From contig CACXEU010000012.1 of assembly GCA_902766735.1 (NCBI GenBank), positions 1 to 56,598 on the forward strand: a DNA stretch of 56,598 nucleotides. Reading direction: 5' to 3'. Made by a program: the position numbers and the translations under genes. The notes under the pieces were generated by a model. The model was not told where the DNA came from. It saw only the letters and a list, made by a program, of their open reading frames with translations, and did not search any database. Positions 28,101 to 34,678 of the stretch are shown here, piece by piece (within the stretch, counting starts at the first letter, position 1; every line of letters starts with the position of its first letter). The DNA comes from an uncultured Lachnospiraceae bacterium (GTDB taxonomy: Bacteria; Bacillota; Clostridia; Lachnospirales; Lachnospiraceae).

Positions 28101-28317
28101 CAAAGCATACTATAATAGCGGGATTATGGTAAGGGCATATGCTAAACTATCTGATGGTAGAATCGTTTATAGTGATGTCCACACGAAAACAATTTATAGT
28201 ATTGCAGATGAGCTCTATCAGAAAGAAATGGTGAATACAGAAGCTCAGCACAACTATTTATATGAAAAAATATTGAAATTGTGCAATCCGGATTATAGAA
28301 AAGTATTATTTCAGTAA
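25114..28317 (+). CDS. Secreted multidomain GH5 glycoside hydrolase (endo-glucanase type)
   Basis: About 1067 residues. A signal peptide (~residues 1-32) is followed by a GH5 barrel to ~residue 395, with the acid/base Glu in YDLLNEPYC (near 239) and the nucleophile Glu in SYLGEFNLF (near 344). Then comes a fascin/ricin-like beta-trefoil (NGNYYLSVTGNDGTKVVCAEDSGNK...), a Thr/Pro linker, a jelly-roll CBM4/9-like domain (WGCFFGDWSGKASGG...), a second linker rich in TTKQEEP repeats, another beta domain, and a C-terminal module shared with the protein at 1-1126. It is probably a cell-surface enzyme cutting beta-glucan or mannan. ATG 25,114 follows AAAGGAAATGGG. Confidence 0.9.
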   Translation: MKKRIAIVLVLTLLLSGVMVNVPMEQKTAYAATTGIDSSGFLKANGKNVRNNYGNGEVVYLRGTNVGSLSVQENWMCTFRWTNNVKDQSDIWRVLTNRFGEDNARKLIRRYMECYFTTADFDHCAEMGMNVLRLPLWYRDFVDSNGNWLSDCWNYVDWFVSEAGKRGIYVIIDMHGAYGSQNGSDHSGVDGLDAKEAASQFFFGANAASNQEKYYQMWEKIAAHFKGNPAVAGYDLLNEPYCTYRYNSSVGEEQLHSMLWNIYDIAYDRIRAIDGDHMIIMEATWDSWDLPNPSNYGWSNVMYEYHQYEYSHYSNEDNVQISSLQNKINNIFAMNHNVPSYLGEFNLFNSDGAWDTGLQMLRDNGIHWTTWTYKAKSSNDNWGLYKYDADTVDLENDSYDTIYNKWSSVGSDYENTYITNVLKRYTPGTVKTVNYKNIANGNYYLSVTGNDGTKVVCAEDSGNKPLVANRDSCGGAWESLQVINNADGTISFRSVINGKYVCAVIDENNQLLARSDAINDWEKFKLVQISGNQYGIYSCANGKYVKADFGYTDNVGELRASSDSVAGAWEAFTFTNLGGNEPEPTTAEKQTTVEPTTSNNLPSGYQEGTTNAWIQAGNWGCFFGDWSGKASGGYRLNNDNSYELYVKEANIGVDWLVQAKYETRVDSGKKYQVAVDVSTDREATVGIKEDASNESQAQKYTTVGAGSTKTLTEIYAVNTDSIRIVFELGRGVSAGTALKFSNVRITEVVEQTTKKVEPTTQEVTTKQEEPTTKQEEPVETTWNQVGNTDYYVAAENNEFSFQLLEAQQSQILIIPKVAEGKKPIWPDYSATTLNGYAFSQPAGAGIYISYEQLLKGINVFQANSAVDGHTFKILIRNDTKEELTTKESTTQPETPTVQETTTEKKYASVEIKGYQINTEMEGHRVVYTVDDPNKEVVEKGLIFGLEQYATRDAMTLGSKAKSIYSVAATSEGTVLNSSFNTERIQTYAITMKFIKSKAYYNSGIMVRAYAKLSDGRIVYSDVHTKTIYSIADELYQKEMVNTEAQHNYLYEKILKLCNPDYRKVLFQ

Positions 28318-28352
28318 TGCACTAGAAGTTTAATAAACTATACAGAAGTAAA

Positions 28353-28384
28353 GAACCCGCATTGGATATTTCCAATGCGGGTCT
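28353..28384. terminator. Bidirectional terminator
   Basis: Perfect 12-bp stem ACCCGCATTGGA / TCCAATGCGGGT with a 4-nt loop, between the convergent GH5 gene and the ECF S-component gene. Confidence 0.85.
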
Positions 28385-28391
28385 ATTTCTT

Positions 28392-28955
28392 TTATTTTGA
28401 ATTTTTAACAATCAGTTTTAACGGTGGCCAGATCACACATGCCAGAAAGACTCCAAAAAGTGTGGTAAACAGTGGAGCAATATGGAACATATTCTGCACG
28501 GTATTGACCTGAATCTTGGTCATGGAAGATTTCCAAGTTGGTATAATCCAACTAATTACCAAAAGTCTCATACAGAGGTATTTCCATACCGCACCTACGG
28601 ATAACACCAGTGGTAAAAGATTTAACTCATTTTTCTTTCCACGAATGAACCATGCTGACAAAACTAAAATGATATTTCCCGCCATAATGCATGGTAAAAT
28701 TGCAGGAACAGAAGCAATAAAACCTCCGTTGGAAATTACAAAAGAAATAATTGGTGCCATAATGGATAAAATAATTCCTCCAAAGATTCCGCAGTACAAA
28801 GTTCCTAAAATCAGAATTAGATTAATGAGGATGTCTTTGGCAGAAATACGATAACCGGCAACTTCTAATCCAGGGATTTTTAAAAAACGAATAATTAAAA
28901 AGCTTAGTGCCAATAAAAGTACCGTCACAACAATTTGTTTTGTATTTAATTTCAT
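28392..28955 (-). CDS. ECF transporter S component (substrate-binding membrane subunit)
   Basis: 187 residues with about six membrane helices. The layout (SAKDILINLILILGTLYCGIFGGIILSIMAPIISFVI) is that of the small vitamin-binding S components of energy-coupling factor transporters. These pair with a shared EcfAAT module encoded elsewhere; none is in this window. The vitamin cannot be read from the sequence. It lies downstream of the hydrogenase gene on the same strand with a 12-bp gap, so both are probably co-transcribed, which might hint at a cofactor link. Confidence 0.7.
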   Translation of the reverse strand: MKLNTKQIVVTVLLLALSFLIIRFLKIPGLEVAGYRISAKDILINLILILGTLYCGIFGGIILSIMAPIISFVISNGGFIASVPAILPCIMAGNIILVLSAWFIRGKKNELNLLPLVLSVGAVWKYLCMRLLVISWIIPTWKSSMTKIQVNTVQNMFHIAPLFTTLFGVFLACVIWPPLKLIVKNSK

Positions 28956-28967
28956 AATTTATCTCCT

Positions 28968-30482
28968 TTATTCTTCCGACGTGATTAAATCTAAATACTG
29001 GATATATTCAGACTCATCTGGGGATGTTTTTTCGGAACGTTCCATGTCATGTTCCAAATGGACTCTTGCACGACGCACATCCTTTAACACGCCGGCCCCA
29101 CCAATACAACCGCCGGGACAAGCCATTCCCTCTAAAAGGTAGCCGTCATACTTTCCGGCTTTCGCCAGCATCAGCATTTTCTTACATTCCGACAATCCTT
29201 CGGCATTGACCGTATGGATTTCCCGTTCCGGTGCCATCTTCTGAATCACTTTTACCACGGCTTTTGCCACACCACCGCTGGCTGCAAAGCCTTTCCCATA
29301 AGAGCTGGACTGCTGAATGGATTGTTCCGGTTCCAGTTTTTCTACATTGATGTTCTTTGCCTCAAATAGTCCCATGGTTTCCTCGAAGGTTAATACGAAA
29401 TCGACTTCACTTCGAACGGAACGGCGACTGGCTTCCAGTTTCTTTGCAGCACAAGGTCCGATGAATACAACTTTACAATCCGGATGTTCTTTCTTGATGA
29501 CTCTGGCAGTTAAAACCATTGGAGTCAATGACATGGAAATGTAATCTGCATATTCCGGCAATGTCTTCTTTGCCATAACGGACCAAGCCGGACAACAGGA
29601 GGTTCCCATCCATTTCTGTTTGGAAGGAACATTGGTCAGAAAATCTTCTGCTTCCTGAATGGCACAGAGGTCTGCACCAATAGCGACTTCAATCATGTCC
29701 TCAAATCCAAGTGCCTTTAAGCCGGCACGTACCAGTTCCGGAGTCGCCTTGCTACCAAACTGATGAATAAACGATGGAGCAATGGCTGCATAAATCGGAG
29801 TGTCACTTTTTAGTGCCAACACGGTCTGATAAATCTGACTTTTATCAACAATGGCACTAAACGGGCAACTAACCAGACACATTCCACAGGAAACACATTT
29901 ATCATAATCAATATCAGCCCGTCCGTATTCGTCACTGCCAATGGCATTCATTCCGCAGGCTTTCACGCAAGGGCGTTCCTGCTTGATAATGGCACTGTAA
30001 GGACAAGCCTTTAAACATTTTCCACATTTAATACATTTCTCCTGATCAATGACGGAACGCCCGTTTTCCATATGAATGGCATCTTTCGGACAAACCTCGA
30101 TACAAGGATGTTCAATACATCCCTGACATGCATCCGTAATAAACACTTTATTATGTGGGCAGGCATGACAGGCGAATTTTATAATGTTAATCAATGGTGG
30201 GTCATAATATTTTTCGTCAATAGCACTGGCATCAATTCCTTCAGAGAGCGGTGCATGTTCTGACATTTTTCGAATTGGCAGTCCCATGGTCGCTCGCAGA
30301 CGTTCCCCTACAATGGCACGTTCTAAAAAGATATTATCGTAATATTTTCCGATTTCTCCCGGAACAATTTCGTAAGGTAAATCTTCTATTTTAGAAAGAG
30401 GGGAATCCTCAAAAGCCATCTTTGCAATTTCCGTAAATACTTTATGCCGTATTTCCGCTTTACTGGAATATAAACCTCTCAT
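28968..30482 (-). CDS. [FeFe] hydrogenase, group B1/B3-like
   Basis: 504 residues. N-terminal part MRGLYSSKAEIRHKVFTEIAKMAF is typical of the group B form. Then come ferredoxin-type clusters (CIKCGKCLKACPYS, CVSCGMCLVSCPFS, plus further Cys motifs from residue 105). The H-cluster domain shows L1 TSCCPAW (~294), L2 GPCAAKKLE (~342) and L3 EGMACPGGCIGGAG (~451). It should catalyse reversible H2 formation with ferredoxin during fermentation, in the cytosol. No maturase genes (hydE, hydF, hydG) are in the window. Probably leads an operon with the ECF S component. Confidence 0.9.
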   Translation of the reverse strand: MRGLYSSKAEIRHKVFTEIAKMAFEDSPLSKIEDLPYEIVPGEIGKYYDNIFLERAIVGERLRATMGLPIRKMSEHAPLSEGIDASAIDEKYYDPPLINIIKFACHACPHNKVFITDACQGCIEHPCIEVCPKDAIHMENGRSVIDQEKCIKCGKCLKACPYSAIIKQERPCVKACGMNAIGSDEYGRADIDYDKCVSCGMCLVSCPFSAIVDKSQIYQTVLALKSDTPIYAAIAPSFIHQFGSKATPELVRAGLKALGFEDMIEVAIGADLCAIQEAEDFLTNVPSKQKWMGTSCCPAWSVMAKKTLPEYADYISMSLTPMVLTARVIKKEHPDCKVVFIGPCAAKKLEASRRSVRSEVDFVLTFEETMGLFEAKNINVEKLEPEQSIQQSSSYGKGFAASGGVAKAVVKVIQKMAPEREIHTVNAEGLSECKKMLMLAKAGKYDGYLLEGMACPGGCIGGAGVLKDVRRARVHLEHDMERSEKTSPDESEYIQYLDLITSEE

Positions 30483-30642
30483 AACGTTCTCCCTTGTGAT
30501 TCAATTTCTTCGCTCAGTATAACATAAGGAAGAAGATAGACACAAGTTTCAGAAAGAAACATTTTTTATAAAATTTATGTAGAATTAAAAAACAATTCGT
30601 ATTATTATAGTTAATGCTGAAAAAAGAAAGAGGATAGAAGAA

Positions 30643-32067
30643 ATGAACGAAAAAAAAATTAATAATCCATTGGGAACAGAACCGGTTGGAACGTTGATTC
30701 GCAAGTTTGCAATTCCGAGTATTATTTCCATGCTGGTGATGTCCTTTTATAATATTGTCGATCAGTTCTTCATTGGAAGAACTGTTGGCCCGTTAGGAAA
30801 TGCTGCAACAAATATTTCCTTCCCGCTGACCACTCTTTGCATTGCCACAGCATTAGCTTTTGGAATCGGTGGTGCGGCAGGATTTAACTTGAATATGGGA
30901 GCGGGCAATAAAGAGAAGGCAATCCACTTCGTAGGCAACGCCATTACTATGATGTTTTCCATTGGAATTCTGGTTACAATTGTCACTTCAGTGTTTCTGA
31001 AACCAATATTGCTGTTATTCGGTGCACCGGATTCAGCAGGAGCACATTCTGTTCTTGGTTATAGTGTGGAGTATGTCAGGGTTCTTGCTCTGGGATTTCC
31101 TTTTGCAATTCTTTCTGCCGGTGGAGCACATCTGATTCGTGCGGATGGAAGCCCGCGGTACTCTATGATTTGTAATGTGGCAGGGGCATTCTGTAATGTA
31201 ATTCTGGACTATCTGTTTGTCATGCGATTCGGTTGGGGAATGACCGGAGCAGCTACAGCCACAGTCATTGGCCAAGTATTATCCTTTAGCCTGGTGGTTT
31301 ATTATCTGGTTCATTATAAAACCGCAACGATTGAAAAGAGGTATCTGGTGCCGCAACGGGAAATTGTTTTGAAAACCGTTCATTTAGGAATGGCACAGTG
31401 TCTGAATCAGTTAGCAATTATGGTGGTTCAGATTGTTATGAATAAATCGCTGACATACTATGGCGCTCTTTCCAGTTATGGACAGGAAATACCATTGGCC
31501 TGCGTGGGAATCATCATGAAGGTAAATCAGGTCTATTTTTCTATCTGTATCGGTGTGTCCCAGGGAATGCAGCCAATTGCATCCTTTAACCGGGGGGCCA
31601 ATCAGTTTGCCAGAGTAAGAAAGGCCTATAAAATTGCATGCATTACGAATACGGTTGTATCCAGTATTGCATTCTTAATTTTTCAATTATTCCCGAGACA
31701 GATTATTGGGATTTTTGGCGAAGGAAGTGACGCATACTTTCTCTTTGCGGAAAAGTTTTTCCGTATTTTCTTATTTATGACATTCCTAAATGGAATTCAG
31801 CCAATTACATCCACGTTCTGTACAGCCATCGGTGAACCAAACAAGGGAGCGTTCCTCTCCTTGACCAGACAGATTATCTTCTTCCTGCCATTATTAATTG
31901 TGATGCCGATGTTGTTTATGCAGTTTGGAGAAGAAGGAATCAATGGAATTATGTACACGGCACCGATTTCAGACTTCTTGGCAGCAGCAGCTTCTTTATT
32001 GATGATTCGCAAGATTTTTTCCGGGTTTTATGAACTGGAAAAAGAAGTGGAAGTTCAAAATAATTAA
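30643..32067 (+). CDS. MATE family efflux transporter
   Basis: 474 residues with twelve predicted membrane helices in two halves. It begins LGTEPVGTLIRKFAIPSIISMLVMSFYNIVDQFFIG, the standard N-terminus of MepA-like MATE exporters in Firmicutes, and contains GVSQGMQPIASFN in helix 8. MATE proteins export drugs or organic cations using Na+ or H+. AGAGGA precedes the ATG. It diverges from the hydrogenase gene and is separated by ~245 bp from nrdD. Confidence 0.92.
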   Translation: MNEKKINNPLGTEPVGTLIRKFAIPSIISMLVMSFYNIVDQFFIGRTVGPLGNAATNISFPLTTLCIATALAFGIGGAAGFNLNMGAGNKEKAIHFVGNAITMMFSIGILVTIVTSVFLKPILLLFGAPDSAGAHSVLGYSVEYVRVLALGFPFAILSAGGAHLIRADGSPRYSMICNVAGAFCNVILDYLFVMRFGWGMTGAATATVIGQVLSFSLVVYYLVHYKTATIEKRYLVPQREIVLKTVHLGMAQCLNQLAIMVVQIVMNKSLTYYGALSSYGQEIPLACVGIIMKVNQVYFSICIGVSQGMQPIASFNRGANQFARVRKAYKIACITNTVVSSIAFLIFQLFPRQIIGIFGEGSDAYFLFAEKFFRIFLFMTFLNGIQPITSTFCTAIGEPNKGAFLSLTRQIIFFLPLLIVMPMLFMQFGEEGINGIMYTAPISDFLAAAASLLMIRKIFSGFYELEKEVEVQNN

Positions 32068-32170
32068 TCGAAAAATTTTTGTAAAATCTTTTTCTTTGGA
32101 TTTATCGGGGAGAAAACGTTTTTAGATTCGAAAATAGCACAATTATTTTCATTTTTGTTGCATTTATCAC

Positions 32171-32227
32171 TGTACAAAATGGAAGATATTGTGCTATAAT
32201 ACGTTTTGCAAACACAAGATATAGTGC
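32171..32227 (+). promoter_or_regulatory. nrdD promoter with two NrdR-like boxes
   Basis: TGTACA and TATAAT (32,195-32,200) form a promoter. Box 2 (32,212-32,227), ACACAAGATATAGTGC, matches the NrdR consensus acaCwAtATaTwGtgt. Box 1 (32,179-32,194) agrees with box 2 at 12 of 16 positions. The boxes are 33 bp apart, about three helical turns, and bracket the -10 element, which fits repression by NrdR when dATP is high. Confidence 0.7.
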
Positions 32228-32313
32228 TTTTTGAAGAAAAAGTGATAGAAGTAGTGATAAAATCAGGGAAAAACCCTTATTTAATGGTGATTGTGTGTTT
32301 TTAGGAGGAAAAA

Positions 32314-34506
32314 ATGGAAACTACGAAAGTACAAAAAGTTATTAAAAGAAATGGAGAAGAGGTAACTTTTGACGTAAACAAGATTTTGAACGCTATTAGA
32401 AAGGCAAATAACGAAATTGATCCGATTTATAAGATGAATGAGTATCAGATCAGTGCTGTTGGAAAAAATGTGGAATCTCAGATTCTTCAGTCTAATCATG
32501 CGGTAGCCGTAGAAGATATTCAGGATATGGTTGAGCGCGGTATCATGGAGATGCGTGGTTATGAAGTAGCACAGAAGTATGTGCGTTATCGTTATAACCG
32601 CGAACTTGCAAGAAAAGCGAATACGACAGATGAAACAATCTTTTCATTGATTAATCAGAATAATGAAGAGGTTAAACAGGAGAATTCCAATAAGAACCCG
32701 ACTATTAATTCGACACAGCGTGACTATATGGCAGGAGAAGTAAGCAAGGATTTGACGAAACGTATTTTACTTCCGGAAGACATTGTACAGGCACACGAAC
32801 AGGGAATTATTCATTTCCATGACTCTGATTATTTTGCACAGAAAGAACATAACTGTGATTTGATTGACCTTGAGGATATGTTGCAGAATGGAACATGTAT
32901 TTCAGAAACAAAGATTGATTCACCTCACAGTTTTTATACTGCATGTAATGTAACAACACAGATTGTTGCGCAGGTAGCTAGTAACCAGTATGGTGGACAG
33001 TCCTTCTCTTTGTCTCACCTTGCACCGTTTGTTCAGGTTTCCAGAGAAAAAATCACAAAAGAGGTTCAGGCTGAGAGTGAAGAAATTGGAATGAACTACA
33101 CCGATGATCAGGTGAAGCAGATTGTGGAAAGACGTTTGAAAGATGAAATTAATCGTGGTATTCAGACCATCCAGTATCAGCTCATCACATTAATGACTTG
33201 TAATGGCCAGGCTCCATTCGTGACAATGTTCATGTACTTGGATGAAGTTCCGGAAGGACAGACCAGAGACGACCTGGCTGCTATTATTGAAGAAACATTA
33301 AAGCAGAGAATGAAAGGTGTTAAGAACGAAAAAGGCGTTTGGATTACACCGGCATTCCCTAAGATTATTTATGTATTAGATGAAGACAATGTAACTCCGG
33401 ATTCTAAGTACTGGTACTTAACAGAGCTTGCAGCACAGTGTACCGCAAAGAGAATGGTACCGGATTATATTTCTGCTAAGGTAATGAAGCAGATGAAGAA
33501 TGGCAATGTTTATACCTGCATGGGTTGCCGTTCCTTCCTGACAGTAGAAGACAGCCAGAGAAAACCAGATGGAAGCTATAAATTCTACGGAAGATTTAAT
33601 CAGGGTGTGGTCACAATTAACTTAGTAGACGTGGCTTGTTCTTCAAACGGCGATATGGACTTGTTCTGGAAGATTCTTGAAGAACGATTGGAACTTTGTC
33701 ACAGAGCGCTTCGTTGCCGTCATGAAAGATTACTTGGAACTCCATCTGACGTCGCACCAATTCTTTGGCAGAACGGTGCGTTGGCACGTTTAAAGAAGGG
33801 TGAAACCATTGATAAATTATTGTTTAACGGCTACTCCACAATTTCGTTAGGATATGCCGGACTTTATGAGATGTGTGTTCGAATGACCGGGAAATCTCAT
33901 ACAGATCCTGATGCAAAACAGTTTGCACTTCAGGTTATGCAGAAGTTAAATGACAAGTGTGCTGAATGGAAAGCAGCAGAAAACATCAGCTATTCCGTTT
34001 ACGGTACACCGATGGAATCTACAACATATAAATTTGCGAAATGTCTCCAGAAGAGATTTGGTGTCATCAAGGGTGTAACAGATAAGAACTACATCACAAA
34101 CAGTTATCATGTTCATGTTACAGAACCGATTGATGCCTTCAGCAAATTGAAGTTTGAATCTGAATTCCAGAAACTTTCTCCAGGTGGAGCCATTAGTTAT
34201 GTAGAGGTTCCAAATCTTCAGGATAATATCGAAGCTGTTATCGAAGTGATGAAGTTTATCTATGATAACATTATGTATGCAGAATTGAACACAAAATCAG
34301 ATTACTGCGAATGCTGTGGATACAATGGAGAAATCCAGATTGTAGAAGACGAAGAATCCGGTAAGCTACTTTGGGAATGCCCTAGCTGTGGTAACAGAAA
34401 CCAGGATAAGATGAGCGTGGCTCGTCGTACCTGCGGATACATCGGAACACAGTTCTGGAATCAGGGAAGAACCCAGGAAATTAAGGAAAGAGTATTGCAT
34501 CTGTAG
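32314..34506 (+). CDS. nrdD: Anaerobic ribonucleoside-triphosphate reductase (class III)
   Basis: 730 residues. It makes deoxynucleotides without oxygen by means of a glycyl radical. An ATP-cone (VIKRNGEEVTFDVNKILNAI...) opens the protein; the barrel includes NGTCISETKIDSPHSFYTACN and YTCMGCRSFL; near the C-terminus four Zn-binding cysteines occur (CECCGYNG..., CPSCGNRN) and the glycyl radical site is RRTCGYIGTQFWNQ, Gly near 708. AGGAGG precedes the ATG. The activase gene nrdG, usually adjacent, is not found; a Tn7-like transposon begins 16 bp after the stop codon. Confidence 0.96.
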   Translation: METTKVQKVIKRNGEEVTFDVNKILNAIRKANNEIDPIYKMNEYQISAVGKNVESQILQSNHAVAVEDIQDMVERGIMEMRGYEVAQKYVRYRYNRELARKANTTDETIFSLINQNNEEVKQENSNKNPTINSTQRDYMAGEVSKDLTKRILLPEDIVQAHEQGIIHFHDSDYFAQKEHNCDLIDLEDMLQNGTCISETKIDSPHSFYTACNVTTQIVAQVASNQYGGQSFSLSHLAPFVQVSREKITKEVQAESEEIGMNYTDDQVKQIVERRLKDEINRGIQTIQYQLITLMTCNGQAPFVTMFMYLDEVPEGQTRDDLAAIIEETLKQRMKGVKNEKGVWITPAFPKIIYVLDEDNVTPDSKYWYLTELAAQCTAKRMVPDYISAKVMKQMKNGNVYTCMGCRSFLTVEDSQRKPDGSYKFYGRFNQGVVTINLVDVACSSNGDMDLFWKILEERLELCHRALRCRHERLLGTPSDVAPILWQNGALARLKKGETIDKLLFNGYSTISLGYAGLYEMCVRMTGKSHTDPDAKQFALQVMQKLNDKCAEWKAAENISYSVYGTPMESTTYKFAKCLQKRFGVIKGVTDKNYITNSYHVHVTEPIDAFSKLKFESEFQKLSPGGAISYVEVPNLQDNIEAVIEVMKFIYDNIMYAELNTKSDYCECCGYNGEIQIVEDEESGKLLWECPSCGNRNQDKMSVARRTCGYIGTQFWNQGRTQEIKERVLHL

Positions 34507-34522
34507 GGTGCGGTAGTATTAT

Positions 34523-34596
34523 TGTTAATTTACATTTTAATTTGGAATTTCTGAAAAATTATAAAAATGTTAATTTACATTTTAATTTGGAATTTT
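34523..34596 (+). repeat. nrdD-side transposon end: two TnsB-type repeats
   Basis: Two near-identical 27-bp copies of TGTTAATTTACATTTTAATT-TGGAATT start at 34,523 and 34,568, exactly 45 bp apart. The first starts the element. They are in opposite orientation to the three repeats at the other end. Confidence 0.85.
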
Positions 34597-34625
34597 CAAC
34601 AATATGGCATTTTATTATTAAAAAA

Positions 34626-34669
34626 GGAGAGCCATTTGCTTTTACGCAAATGGCTCTCCCTTTTTTTTT
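34626..34669. terminator. Bidirectional terminator inside the transposon end
   Basis: Perfect 14-bp stem GGAGAGCCATTTGC / GCAAATGGCTCTCC, followed by nine T's on the plus strand and preceded by A's. It can end both the nrdD transcript and the tnsABC-tniQ transcript. A diverged copy exists at 50,993-51,021. Confidence 0.9.
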
Positions 34670-34678
34670 AGTGCAATA

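Noticed and set aside
34518..34522. 5-bp target duplication of element 1
   Set aside because: ATTAT on the nrdD side and ACATA on the far side do not match; no shift of the ends by a few bases gives a convincing duplication.
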